The notes under the pieces were generated by a model, which saw only the letters and a program-made list of their open reading frames with translations, made no database searches and was not told where the DNA came from. From Nocardia kruczakiae NBRC 101016 (GTDB taxonomy: Bacteria; Actinomycetota; Actinomycetes; Mycobacteriales; Mycobacteriaceae), in contig NZ_BDBL01000028.1 of NCBI RefSeq assembly GCF_001612965.1, positions 1 to 64,000 of the forward strand: a stretch of DNA of 64,000 nt, read 5' to 3'. The position numbers and the translations under genes are program-made. The first letter of the stretch is position 1; every line of letters starts with the position of its first letter. Below are positions 26,037 through 34,491 of this stretch, piece by piece.

Positions 26037-27398
26037 GTGGCAGCCAGCAAGAGCAAGGGCGCTCCCAACCTTTACGGTTCGTTCGTCAATTCCGCCCCCG
26101 GCGCCTTCCTGGCCGGCAAATTGGGCCTGCCGCAGCCGGAGAAACTGCGCCGCTACGCCCCGGGCGAGCCGGCATTGCCGGGCCCCGTCCTGCTCGGCGG
26201 TAAGGGCCGCGTCGCCGACGCCGCGCGCACCCTGCTGTCGGACTACACCTTCGTCGACGCCCCCACCCAGGGCGTGAAGGTCGGCGCGCTGGTCTTCGAC
26301 GCCACCGGCATCGGCACCGTCGAGGAACTGTCGCAGCTGTTCGAGTTCTTCCAGCCGGCCATGCGCTCGATCGCCCCCTCCGGCCGCGTGCTGGTCGTCG
26401 GCACCACGCCGGAACTCGCGGGCAGCGTCGACGCGCAGATCGCGCAGCGCGCGCTGGAGGGCTTCTCCCGCAGCGTGGGTAAGGAACTCCTGCGCGGCGC
26501 CACCGCCAACCTGGTCTACCTGCACCCGGAGGCCGCCGCGGCTGCCACCGGGCTGGAGTCGACCCTGCGCTTCATCCTCTCGGCCAAGTCGGCGTTCGTC
26601 GACGGCCAGGTCTTCCGGGTCGGCAAGGACGACAACGCCGCCGCCGGCATCGACTGGACCAAGCCGCTCGACGGCAAGGTCGCCGTGGTCACCGGCGCCG
26701 CCCGCGGTATCGGCGCGACCATCGCCGAGGTGTTCGCCCGCGACGGCGCCACCGTGATCGTCGCCGACATCCCGGCCGCCGGCGAGGCGCTGTCGCAGAC
26801 CGCCAACAAGGTCGGTGGCACCGCGCTCGCGGTCGACGTCACCGCCGCCGATGCCGCGGACAAGATCGCCGAATTCGCCACCGAGCGCTTCGGCGGCGTC
26901 GACATCATCGTCCACAACGCCGGCATCACCCGCGACAAGCTGCTCGCGAACATGGACGCCGCCCGCTGGGACGCCGTGCTCAACGTCAATCTCGCCGCGC
27001 CGCACCGCATTACCGAGGGCCTGGTGGCCAAGGGTGCGCTGAAGGAGGGCGGCCGGGTGATCGACGTGTCCTCGATCGCCGGTATCGCCGGCAACCGCGG
27101 CCAGACCAACTACGGCGCCTCCAAGGCCGGTGTCATCGGCATGGTGAACGCCGAGGCGCCCAAGCTGGCCGAGAAGGGCATCACCATCAACGCCGTCGCC
27201 CCCGGTTTCATCGAGACCGCGATGACCGCCGCCATTCCGGTCGGCACCCGCGAGGCGGGCCGGCTGCTCAGCTCGCTGCTGCAGGGCGGGCAGACCGTGG
27301 ACGTCGCCGAGACCATCGCCTACTTCGCCAGCCCGGCCTCGAATGCGGTGAACGGCAACATCGTTCGCGTCTGCGGCCAGGCCATGATCGGAGCCTGA
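26037..27398 (+). CDS. fabG4: High-molecular-weight 3-oxoacyl-thioester reductase FabG4
   Basis: 453 residues; NAD(H)-dependent reduction of 3-ketoacyl thioesters. Two domains: an N-terminal flavodoxin-like domain (residues 1-205) without catalytic residues and a C-terminal SDR domain with VTGAARGIGATIAEVFARDG, NAGITRDKLLANM, SSIAGIAGNRGQ and the catalytic Y/K in NYGASKAG. Length and layout match mycobacterial FabG4 (Rv0242c). The GTG at 26037 gives the conserved N-terminus (the product then opens like Rv0242c: a short basic stretch, then GSFVNSAPGAFLA). Separated by 1 nt from htdX, so the two form an operon for reduction and dehydration. Confidence 0.94.
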   Translation: MAASKSKGAPNLYGSFVNSAPGAFLAGKLGLPQPEKLRRYAPGEPALPGPVLLGGKGRVADAARTLLSDYTFVDAPTQGVKVGALVFDATGIGTVEELSQLFEFFQPAMRSIAPSGRVLVVGTTPELAGSVDAQIAQRALEGFSRSVGKELLRGATANLVYLHPEAAAAATGLESTLRFILSAKSAFVDGQVFRVGKDDNAAAGIDWTKPLDGKVAVVTGAARGIGATIAEVFARDGATVIVADIPAAGEALSQTANKVGGTALAVDVTAADAADKIAEFATERFGGVDIIVHNAGITRDKLLANMDAARWDAVLNVNLAAPHRITEGLVAKGALKEGGRVIDVSSIAGIAGNRGQTNYGASKAGVIGMVNAEAPKLAEKGITINAVAPGFIETAMTAAIPVGTREAGRLLSSLLQGGQTVDVAETIAYFASPASNAVNGNIVRVCGQAMIGA

Positions 27399-27399
27399 C

Positions 27400-28269
27400 G
27401 TGGCAACCCAGACCATCTCGCTGAACGAGCCGCCCAAGACCGGCAGCCTGTATCTCAAGGCCGCCCTGGGTGCCGTTCCACTGCCGCTGGTGTCGGCGCG
27501 CAAGTCCGAGATTCCGGACCGCGCGGTCGAGTGGAACGGCGTCCGCGTCGATCCCGACCACCTCGCGGCCTACTGCCACGCGACCGGGCTGCGCTTCGGC
27601 GACTCCCTGCCGCTGACCTATCCGTTCGTGCTCACGTTTCCCGTGGTGATGCAGCTGGTGGTGGCCCGGGACTTCCCGTTCGTCGCGGTCGGCGCGGTGC
27701 ACGCGGAGAACCTGATCGAGCGCACCCGCGAGATCTCGGTCAGCGAACCGCTCGACATCCGCGCCCACGTGGAGAACCTGCGCGAGCATCCGAAGGGTCT
27801 GCTGGTCGACGCCATCAGCGAGATCAGCGTGGGGCGGGAACTGGTGTGGCGGCAGGTGACCACCTTCCTGCACCAGCAGCGCACCTCGCTGTCCGGTGGC
27901 CCGAAGGCGGCGCCGAAGCCGGACGAGGTGCCGCCGCCGCCGTTGCGCACGCTGAAGGTCGACCAGGCGATGATCCATCGCTACGCGGCCGCCTCCGGTG
28001 ATCGCAACCCGATCCACATGTCGGCGCTCGGGGCGAAGGCCTTCGGCTTTCCCCGGTCGATCGCCCACGGCATGTGGTCGGCCGCCGCGATCCTCGGCGT
28101 CATCGAGGGCCGGGTGCCCGCGAAGACGGCCTACGCGGTAAAATTCGGCAAGCCGATCCTGCTGCCGTCCACGGTCAACGTCTACGCCGACCAGACCGCC
28201 GGGGGCTGGGATCTGTCGCTGAAACATCCCAAGAAGGGCTACCCTCATCTGACCGCGACGCTGCGCTGA
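27400..28269 (+). CDS. htdX: 3-hydroxyacyl-thioester dehydratase HtdX (MaoC-like)
   Basis: 289 residues. A double hot-dog protein: the N-terminal half carries a degenerate hot-dog and the C-terminal half the hydratase-2 motif, seen as YAAASGDRNPIHMSALGAKAFGFPRSIAHGMW with the catalytic D/H pair in SGDRNPIH. It removes water from 3-hydroxyacyl thioesters and follows fabG4 directly (1-nt gap), so reductase and dehydratase are cotranslated, as Rv0242c/Rv0241c in M. tuberculosis. GTG start, with GGAG overlapping the end of fabG4. Confidence 0.92.
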   Translation: MATQTISLNEPPKTGSLYLKAALGAVPLPLVSARKSEIPDRAVEWNGVRVDPDHLAAYCHATGLRFGDSLPLTYPFVLTFPVVMQLVVARDFPFVAVGAVHAENLIERTREISVSEPLDIRAHVENLREHPKGLLVDAISEISVGRELVWRQVTTFLHQQRTSLSGGPKAAPKPDEVPPPPLRTLKVDQAMIHRYAAASGDRNPIHMSALGAKAFGFPRSIAHGMWSAAAILGVIEGRVPAKTAYAVKFGKPILLPSTVNVYADQTAGGWDLSLKHPKKGYPHLTATLR

Positions 28270-28288
28270 GCAGCGAACGGCACACGAA

Positions 28289-28370
28289 CAGCCGCCCACC
28301 TTCTCGGCGGCCGCATATCGGATCGCATGGGGGATTCGATATGCGGCGAAGGCGAAAAGGTGGGCGGCTG
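28289..28370. terminator. Nested long inverted repeat, bidirectional terminator
   Basis: Outer arms CAGCCGCCCACCTT (28289-28302) and AAGGTGGGCGGCTG (28357-28370) are a perfect 14-bp pair. Inner arms GCCGCATATCG (28310-28320) and CGATATGCGGC (28337-28347) are a perfect 11-bp pair. It fills the gap between the convergent htdX and DUF5685 genes. Two nested stems are more elaborate than a usual terminator. Confidence 0.75.
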
Positions 28371-28402
28371 TCGTCGTACCGGGCCGGCCATCCGCGGCCC
28401 GG

Positions 28403-29920
28403 TCAGCAACTGCAGTCGCAGCCGCAGCAATCGCAGTCACAGTCGCCGCAACCGTTGCAACAGCTGCAGCAGTCGCCACAGCTCTCGCAGTCGCCGCAGT
28501 CGCAGCAATCGCAATCGCAGTCGCACCGCTGCAGCCACGCATCCCGGTGTTCGCCGCTGCACGGTCGCCGATGCCCGGCACAGCAGGCGTAGCCGGTGCA
28601 GTACACCCCGCAGATGATCCCGATCCCCTGCCAGAAGGTGGGCCGTCGCGGGGGCTCGTGCGGTGGTTCGTCCGAGGGCGGATCACTCGGCGGCCGATCG
28701 CCGAACGGCGGCGGGATGTCGGAGGGCTGCACCGGACTCGGGGGATATGGTCCCCGGTCGGGATAGACTGCCGGATCCACCTGCGGCCCACCGGGATTCG
28801 GCTGATAGGGCGCAGGTCCCGACGGGTACGGACCGCGCTGGTAGGGATTCGGCCGAATGTGCCCGGCTGCCACCGGGTAGCCCAGCAACTGTGCCGTCGC
28901 GTTGGTATCGGCAACATGGGGAAGGGTTGCGCCACTACGCTTTCCGCAGCCGCAGGCGGATGTCGCGTCGCCGCATGCTACGGCCGCGGTTCGGCCCAGC
29001 TTCCGGACGACGCCGCGCAGCGGATCCAGCAACAGCCAGCGGACGGCGGGAACGTGCGCGAGCTTCGCTTGATGCAGCGCACGGCGTATTTCGGCGTCGG
29101 ACTCACGCAGCAGACCGTGTGCCCGTTCGGTGCTCACTCCGGTGGCGAGCAGCGGATTGAAGCGATTCCGGCGGCGGTCGTCGTCGAGATCCTCGATGGC
29201 GTCGGCCAGATGGGCGATGCGCCCGAAATGCCGGCCGACCTCTCGCAGGGCGGTGACATTCTCCGGGCGGCCCGCCAGAACGGCACTGTGCGCGAAAAGT
29301 TCAGCGGCACACGTCTGTGTCGGCTCGGTGAGGGTGGCGAGCAACTTCAGCGGCGTGGAATCGGCTGTCCGCGAAGGGTTCCGTACTGCCCGCTCGAGTT
29401 CCGCTTGGCGGCCGATCGCGGCGATCAGCGGTTCGATGTCCAGGTCGATCTCGGCGGCGTCGGCGCGGGCCGAGGCGAACCAGCGATCGGCCACCTTCCG
29501 CATGGGCCGCCGGGCGAGCGGGCCCGCGTCGCCGTCGTCGGCGTGGTCGCGAATCTTGGCCGCTCCCAGCAACAGTGACGCGGTCGTCGCCAGCCGCACC
29601 CCGGGGGATCCGGCCGCGGCGACCGAGGCGCGTTGCATGCCGCGCAGCGCACACGGCCCGGCCGCGGTCCGCTCGGCCGCACCGGCCTGTGCTTCGGTGA
29701 GCACATTCAGCACGATCGCGTCGGTATTGGTCGCGGTGCGCGCCAACTGGCCGTGCCCGTCGCGCAAGCCCAGGCACAGTCCGCACATATGCGTGCGCCA
29801 ATCTGCCGCATCCAGGCCGTATTTCGCCGCGCTGTGCGCGCACGGCGTGAGAAGTCCGAACAATTCCGCCCCGTAGAACCCCGGCCGCATCGGCAATCCG
29901 GCCATCTGTGCAATCCGCAC
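28403..29920 (-). CDS. DUF5685-family protein with poly-cysteine tail
   Basis: 505 residues. The N-terminal 340 residues form an alpha-helical domain with the family hallmark HMCGLCLGLRDGHGQLAR near residue 44 and IAHLADAIEDLDDDRRRNRFNP later, resembling an all-helical prenyltransferase-like fold with an acidic cluster. A proline-rich linker (about 345-430) leads to FWQGIGIICGVYCTGYACC and a terminal stretch where 19 of the last 38 residues are cysteine, arranged mostly as CD, CC, CG and SC pairs. A metal- or disulfide-rich tail is likely. Function unknown. GTG start at 29920; internal ATGs at 29905 and 29890 are possible. Downstream of the TetR gene in the same direction (53-bp gap). Confidence 0.8.
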   Translation of the reverse strand: MRIAQMAGLPMRPGFYGAELFGLLTPCAHSAAKYGLDAADWRTHMCGLCLGLRDGHGQLARTATNTDAIVLNVLTEAQAGAAERTAAGPCALRGMQRASVAAAGSPGVRLATTASLLLGAAKIRDHADDGDAGPLARRPMRKVADRWFASARADAAEIDLDIEPLIAAIGRQAELERAVRNPSRTADSTPLKLLATLTEPTQTCAAELFAHSAVLAGRPENVTALREVGRHFGRIAHLADAIEDLDDDRRRNRFNPLLATGVSTERAHGLLRESDAEIRRALHQAKLAHVPAVRWLLLDPLRGVVRKLGRTAAVACGDATSACGCGKRSGATLPHVADTNATAQLLGYPVAAGHIRPNPYQRGPYPSGPAPYQPNPGGPQVDPAVYPDRGPYPPSPVQPSDIPPPFGDRPPSDPPSDEPPHEPPRRPTFWQGIGIICGVYCTGYACCAGHRRPCSGEHRDAWLQRCDCDCDCCDCGDCESCGDCCSCCNGCGDCDCDCCGCDCSC

Positions 29921-29973
29921 TCTGGCAGGTGCCGGCAGCGCCGCGCAAGTCGGACCGCGCGATTCGCCGGTGT

Positions 29974-30573
29974 CTACTCGGCCTTCTTCTTACCGGCCAG
30001 ACCGCGCCAGGCCAGATTGTCGAGCAGGTCGACCGCGCTGGCGACATCCACCTCACCGCTGGCGATCCGGTCGGCGATCGCCTCGCCCGCGCCGATCACC
30101 GCCACCGCGACGATGTCGAAATCCGTTCCGGGCTCGGCATATTTGGCGCTCGACTCGAGCAGTTTCGCGGTCAGTTCGATGATGCGCTCGCGACTGTTCG
30201 CGATCTCGGAGGCGAACGGTTGCTGCCCGAGGGCCTGCCGGTACAGCACCGACCACGACAGCCGGTTGTTGTCGACATAGGACAGGAACGCCTCGAGCCC
30301 GGCGCGCAGCTGCTCGTGCGGGGTCAGCTTGGGATTGCCGGCCACCGCGACGGCCTCGATGAAGCGTGCGCTCTCGCGCTGGATGCAGGCCCGGAACAGT
30401 TCGTCCTTGGAGCCGTAGTACAAATACAGCATCGGCTTGGAGATCTTGGCCTCGGCCGCGATGGCATCCATCGACGTGTCGTGATATCCCTTTCGGGAGA
30501 AGACCTCGACGGCGGCGTCCAGCATCTGCTGCTCACGAACCGCCCTGGGAAGCCGCTTCGTTCCGCCTGCCAT
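29974..30573 (-). CDS. TetR-family transcriptional regulator (Rv0238-like)
   Basis: 199 residues. The N-terminal helix-turn-helix is clear: REQQMLDAAVEVFSRKGYHD, then TSMDAIAAEAKISKPMLYLYYGSKDELF (seen in parts), the TetR signature. The C-terminal ligand domain is not assignable. ATG start with AGGAG at good spacing. It follows lpqI in the same direction, as Rv0238 follows Rv0237. A palindrome of the TTAC-N6-GTAA type lies 33 nt upstream of the start, suggesting autoregulation; similar sites precede fadA2/fabG4 and fadE5, so it probably controls acyl-CoA metabolism. Confidence 0.9.
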   Translation of the reverse strand: MAGGTKRLPRAVREQQMLDAAVEVFSRKGYHDTSMDAIAAEAKISKPMLYLYYGSKDELFRACIQRESARFIEAVAVAGNPKLTPHEQLRAGLEAFLSYVDNNRLSWSVLYRQALGQQPFASEIANSRERIIELTAKLLESSAKYAEPGTDFDIVAVAVIGAGEAIADRIASGEVDVASAVDLLDNLAWRGLAGKKKAE

Positions 30574-30605
30574 CCACCACTCCTAGCCCATATCGAAACC
30601 CCTAT

Positions 30606-30621
30606 CTTACTCCAAGGTAAG
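30606..30621. promoter_or_regulatory. Candidate TetR autoregulatory operator
   Basis: CTTACTCCAAGGTAAG has the same TTAC-N6-GTAA core and spacing as the site at 25903-25922. It lies 33-48 nt upstream of the TetR start codon and 44 nt downstream (in minus-strand direction) of the lpqI stop. Confidence 0.65.
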
Positions 30622-30664
30622 TTTCCGAGGGCAACGAATTGCCACCGATTCGCTGAAGCCGGGC

Positions 30665-31843
30665 TCAGCAGGGGAGCTGGATGCCTTTGTACTTGGCCAC
30701 CCGCAGGACCGAATCGTCGACCTGCTTCATCGTCAGTTTCCCGTCGCGAACTTCCTGCTCGAGCCGGTCCAGCACCGAACCGACGGCGTCGGTGCTGATC
30801 CACAGCGCCTCGTCGGCACCGGCCTCCAGGGCGGCGGCGACGGCGTCCTCGATGCCCATCCGCGCCGTGATGGCCGCCATGCCGCTCAGGTCGTCGGTGA
30901 AGATCGGGCCGTCGTAGGGCTTGGCGTTGTAGCCGGTGCCCTGGCGCAGCAGTGCCATCGCGGCCGGGCTGATGCTCGCCGGAACGTTGGGTGAGGTCAG
31001 ACCGGGAACGTCGAGATGACCGACCATCACCGCGGCGCCGGAGTCGATCAGGTTCCGGAACGGCACCAGATCCACCTGCTGCATCTGATCCAGCGGCGGT
31101 GTGCGCACCGCGCCGGTGTGGGAATCGCCCGATCCGTGTCCGTGGCCGGGGAAGTGCTTCATCACCGCGCCGAGACCGGCATCATGCATGGCCCGGATGT
31201 AGGCGCCGGCGTATTCGGTGACGACCTGCGGATCCTGGGAGTAGGAGCGGTCGCCGATCACCGCGTCGTCGGGCTCGTCGCTGACATCCACGTCGGGCGC
31301 GAAGTCGACGGTGATACCCAGCTTCTTCATGGCCTGACCGCGGGTCAGGCTCTGCTGGTAGTACTCGTCGGTCGACATGGTCTGCGCGGCGACCCGGGCC
31401 GAGGGCGCCTGCCCGATCAGATTCTGCAACCGCGACACCCGGCCGCCTTCTTCGTCGATGGTCACCATGAGCGGCGTGCGCGCGGCGGCCTTCACCTGGT
31501 CGAGGCCCTGACCGGACAGCATGGACTGGTCGGTCCAGCTGCCGACGAAGATGCCGCCCACCTGTTCGCCGCGCACCACCTGTTCGGCGTCGGCGGTGTT
31601 CTTCACGCCGACGGTGAGCAGCTGCGCCAGCTTCTGCCGGGTGGTGAACTGCGCGAGATAGCCTGCGGCGCAATCCTGCTGGTTGCCGGTCGTGGTGGTC
31701 GCGGCGGTGCCGCCGGCCGCACTCGTGGTGCCCGGTGCGGCGCTGGGGCTGGTCGTGGTGGTGGAGCTCGAGCCGCCCCCACCCGAGCACCCGGCGAGGG
31801 CGACTGCGGCTACTGCGAGAACGATCCCGGCAACGTTGCGCAT
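30665..31843 (-). CDS. lpqI: LpqI, lipoprotein beta-N-acetylglucosaminidase (GH3)
   Basis: 392 residues. Lipoprotein signal: MRNVAGIVLAVAAVALAGCS with the lipobox cysteine at C19, then a Ser/Thr-rich linker, so the protein is anchored outside the cytoplasmic membrane. The GH3 N-acetylhexosaminidase catalytic loop KHFPGHGHGSGDSHTG provides the Asp-His dyad acid/base, and FTDDLSGM holds the nucleophile aspartate. It removes GlcNAc from muropeptides in cell-wall recycling (EC 3.2.1.52). The ATG at 31843 was chosen because it places the signal peptide at the N-terminus. Followed by the TetR gene as in M. tuberculosis (Rv0237-Rv0238). Confidence 0.93.
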   Translation of the reverse strand: MRNVAGIVLAVAAVALAGCSGGGGSSSTTTTSPSAAPGTTSAAGGTAATTTTGNQQDCAAGYLAQFTTRQKLAQLLTVGVKNTADAEQVVRGEQVGGIFVGSWTDQSMLSGQGLDQVKAAARTPLMVTIDEEGGRVSRLQNLIGQAPSARVAAQTMSTDEYYQQSLTRGQAMKKLGITVDFAPDVDVSDEPDDAVIGDRSYSQDPQVVTEYAGAYIRAMHDAGLGAVMKHFPGHGHGSGDSHTGAVRTPPLDQMQQVDLVPFRNLIDSGAAVMVGHLDVPGLTSPNVPASISPAAMALLRQGTGYNAKPYDGPIFTDDLSGMAAITARMGIEDAVAAALEAGADEALWISTDAVGSVLDRLEQEVRDGKLTMKQVDDSVLRVAKYKGIQLPC

Positions 31844-31861
31844 GGACCGACCGTAGCCGTC

Positions 31862-31889
31862 GGCCCCTACCGCCGATGCGGTAGGGGCC
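31862..31889 (-). terminator. Terminator after gnd2
   Basis: GGCCCCTACCGC (31862-31873) and GCGGTAGGGGCC (31878-31889) are a perfect 12-bp stem with loop CGAT, 37 nt past the gnd2 stop and just upstream of the lpqI start. Read on the plus strand it is followed by TTCGTT. Confidence 0.8.
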
Positions 31890-31925
31890 TTCGTTCCGGT
31901 TCGGCGTGCGCCGATCCGCCGCTGC

Positions 31926-32954
31926 CTACTTGCCCGGCAGCTCGTTGTGCCCGCCGAACGCCTTGCGCATGGCCGAGAGCACCTTGTCCGCGTAGAGCGC
32001 CTCACCGCGCGAGGAGAAACGCTCGTACAGCGCGGTCGAGAGCACCGGCGCGGGCACACCCTCGTCGATCGCGGCGTGGATGGTCCACCGGCCCTCGCCC
32101 GAATCCGACACCCGCCCACCGAAGCTGGTCAGGTCGGGATCGGCGTGCAGTGCGGCCGCGGTCAGGTCGAGCAGCCAGGACGCGACCACCGAACCGCGCC
32201 GCCACACCTCGGTGACCTCCGGCACGTTGATGTCGAACTGGTAGTACTCGGGGTTTTCCAGCGGGGACACCTCGGCCGAATGCGCGTCGTCGAGCTCCTT
32301 GCCGATATTGGCCTTGTGCAGGATGTTCAGGCCTTCGGCGTAGGCCGCCATCGCGCCGTATTCGATGCCGTTGTGCACCATCTTCACGAAGTGCCCGGCA
32401 CCGGCGGGGCCGCAGTGCAGGTAGCCCTGCTCGGCGGGGGAGGGCTCACCGGTGCGACCGGGGGTGCGCTCGGCGGCGTCGACACCCGGGGCGATCGACC
32501 GGAACAGTGGCTCGAGGTGGGCGACCTGCTCGGCCTCGCCGCCGATCATCAGGCAGTAGCCGCGGTCCAGGCCCCACACGCCGCCGGAGGTGCCGATGTC
32601 GAGGTAGTGGATTCCCTTGGGCGCCAGCGCCGCGGCCCGCTTGATGTCCTCGTGGTAGCGGCTGTTGCCTCCGTCGATGATGATGTCGCCCGGCTCAAGC
32701 AGGTCGGCGACCTGGTCGATGACCGCACCGGTCGCGCCGGCCGGGATCATCACCCAGACCACGCGCGGCTTCTCGAGCAGCGCGATGAAGGCCGGGTAGT
32801 CGGTCGCACCCTGGAAGCTGTCGCCCAGTTCGTCGGTGAATTCCTTGATCTGGTCCTCGTGCCGGGAGTAGCCGACCGCGGTGTGCCCGTCCTTGACGAT
32901 GCGCCGCACGATATTGGCACCCATTCGGCCGAGCCCGATCATTCCCAGCTGCAT
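31926..32954 (-). CDS. 6-phosphogluconate dehydrogenase, decarboxylating (Gnd2 type)
   Basis: 342 residues; 6-phosphogluconate to ribulose 5-phosphate plus CO2, pentose phosphate pathway. N-terminal Rossmann motif GLGRMGANIVRR, the family signature IIDGGNSRYHED and the catalytic K in HFVKMVHNGIEYGAM. The short length (about 340 rather than 470 residues) is that of the GndA/Gnd2 type (compare Rv1122), which often prefers NAD. No other pentose phosphate gene is adjacent. Terminators lie both 3' (31862) and beyond the upstream gene. Confidence 0.93.
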   Translation of the reverse strand: MQLGMIGLGRMGANIVRRIVKDGHTAVGYSRHEDQIKEFTDELGDSFQGATDYPAFIALLEKPRVVWVMIPAGATGAVIDQVADLLEPGDIIIDGGNSRYHEDIKRAAALAPKGIHYLDIGTSGGVWGLDRGYCLMIGGEAEQVAHLEPLFRSIAPGVDAAERTPGRTGEPSPAEQGYLHCGPAGAGHFVKMVHNGIEYGAMAAYAEGLNILHKANIGKELDDAHSAEVSPLENPEYYQFDINVPEVTEVWRRGSVVASWLLDLTAAALHADPDLTSFGGRVSDSGEGRWTIHAAIDEGVPAPVLSTALYERFSSRGEALYADKVLSAMRKAFGGHNELPGK

Positions 32955-33136
32955 ACTCTTCTCCTCGAGTCGTCCGAGCTTCGGCAGGTCCGAGCTCTGC
33001 TTGCTGCTGCACCGCGGCGTGAGATCAGCGCCCCGTACCGCAATCGCCCTCGATTGTCCCCGGTGCCCCGATCGAGAATTTCTCCGGTGTCGAAACGAAT
33101 CGTGTAACGCCCCGAGCCCGGCCCCGATAATCAGAT

Positions 33137-33185
33137 CGGCTCCGTGCAGTTGCCAGACCCCCGACCCGGCAACCGCACGGAGCCG
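33137..33185 (-). terminator. Terminator after the first DUF4185 gene
   Basis: CGGCTCCGTGC (33137-33147) pairs with GCACGGAGCCG (33175-33185), extended inward by GTTGCC (33149-33154)/GGCAAC (33168-33173). It lies about 50 nt downstream of the DUF4185 stop. Confidence 0.8.
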
Positions 33186-33236
33186 TCTTCGTATCCTCCG
33201 GGCTCTCGCCCGTCGACAACTCCGGCTCCCGCCCGC

Positions 33237-34319
33237 CTACAGCGGCGTGCGCATCAGCACGACGTTGTACTGGTTGTGCATGGTCAGCAGGAAGTACAGG
33301 TCGCTGCCGGTTTGATACGGGTAGATCATCGGCGCGTACATGGTCGGCAGATTGCGCACATCGACCAGCACCCGCGGCGCACTCCACGGACCCTCCGGAT
33401 TCGGTGCGGTCCGCAAGACCACGGAGTCGAAGGGATCGGTGGTCAGCATTACGTACTGGCCCAGATGCGCGTTCCACTGCACCGACAGCTCGCCCACACC
33501 ACCGACGATCGGCTTGGCGGCATTGGCGTCCTTCGGCTTCCACGCGCCGCCGTCCCAGTACTCGTAGGCGTCGATGTTGGCGATATCGGCTTCCTTGACC
33601 CGGGAGATGAATCCGGGCTGGTTGCGGCCCGCCGGCGTCCCGTACTTGTAGACGTAGCCGCCGGCCTTCAGGAAGGCGTTCTGCTGGAAGCTCTGGAAGC
33701 CGTTCTCGTTGCCGCGGCGGGTGGTCGGCAGCTGCGCCCAGGTCTGGCCGTCGTCACCGGAGACGGCCATCGTGGAGAAGTTGGTGTCCCAGTGCCCGTC
33801 CGGACCCCACTCCCGCACCGACATCATCGACATGTACTGCACGCCGTCGACCGAGATGCCGGCGGTCGGGATGAAACTGATCTCGATACCCGGAATCTTC
33901 GGGCTGGGCAGCGGATTGTCCACGAAGCTCGTGTAGTTCAGGCCCCCCGACGGGTCCGCACCGGCCGGGCTGCGGAACAGCACGTTCGAGCGCCACGCCC
34001 AGATGCTGCCCGCCAGGACGTTCGGCACGCCGAGTCCGGCGGTGTCGCCGTAGGCGGTGATCATCTGCCCGCGCCCGTCGTCCCACATGATGCCGAGGTC
34101 GGTGCCCAGCACGTTCTGGTTCTGGGTCCGGTTCGGCGAGGCCATGCCGGTGGCCTGGTAGACCGCCTGTGTCGGGCCCGGCAGCTGCGGCAATCCGTTG
34201 ATGCCGTTCAGCCCCGGAATCGGATTGATGTTGTTCGGGTCGGCTCCGGCCGGCGATGCCGTCAGGCCGAGCAGCGCGACCGCCGCGCAAGCTCCGGCCA
34301 GGGCGGACAGTCGTCTCAT
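33237..34319 (-). CDS. Secreted DUF4185 protein, probable D-arabinan-acting glycosidase (GH183-like)
   Basis: 360 residues. Sec signal peptide MRRLSALAGACAAVALLGL ending near SPAGADP. The mature part shows the DUF4185 pattern typical of a five-bladed beta-propeller: VLGTDLGIMWDDGRGQMI, AYGDTAG, then repeated strands and GPWSAPRVLVD near the end. DUF4185 members from mycobacterial and gut bacteria were, as I recall, shown to be endo-D-arabinanases (GH183); by analogy this protein could trim arabinogalactan or lipoarabinomannan. That activity is inferred for this gene. A close paralogue is at 41719. Confidence 0.8.
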   Translation of the reverse strand: MRRLSALAGACAAVALLGLTASPAGADPNNINPIPGLNGINGLPQLPGPTQAVYQATGMASPNRTQNQNVLGTDLGIMWDDGRGQMITAYGDTAGLGVPNVLAGSIWAWRSNVLFRSPAGADPSGGLNYTSFVDNPLPSPKIPGIEISFIPTAGISVDGVQYMSMMSVREWGPDGHWDTNFSTMAVSGDDGQTWAQLPTTRRGNENGFQSFQQNAFLKAGGYVYKYGTPAGRNQPGFISRVKEADIANIDAYEYWDGGAWKPKDANAAKPIVGGVGELSVQWNAHLGQYVMLTTDPFDSVVLRTAPNPEGPWSAPRVLVDVRNLPTMYAPMIYPYQTGSDLYFLLTMHNQYNVVLMRTPL

Positions 34320-34425
34320 ATTCCGAATTTCCTTCCATGAGTCGCGCCGTGGGTATTGTGCCTGTCCTCGGCCGACGGCGTGCGATATGCCGACGAAACA
34401 CTCGTCACATTTATAACTCGGGACG

Positions 34426-34467
34426 ACAGCGGCCCCGCCTCCCGAATGCGAGAGGCGGGGCCGCTGT
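34426..34467 (-). terminator. Terminator after fadE5
   Basis: ACAGCGGCCCCGCCTC (34426-34441) and GAGGCGGGGCCGCTGT (34452-34467) form a perfect 16-bp stem with a 10-nt loop, 24 nt beyond the fadE5 stop. The strongest simple hairpin in the window. Confidence 0.88.
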
Positions 34468-34491
34468 ATTCACGTGGTGGCGAGAAGACGA

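Noticed and set aside
28403..28520. Poly-cysteine stretch as a RiPP precursor peptide
   Set aside because: It is the continuous C-terminus of a 505-residue DUF5685 protein, and no modifying enzymes are nearby.
27268..28935. Long minus-strand open frame across htdX and the DUF5685 tail
   Set aside because: It runs opposite htdX, is repetitive in composition, and crosses the nested terminator hairpin.
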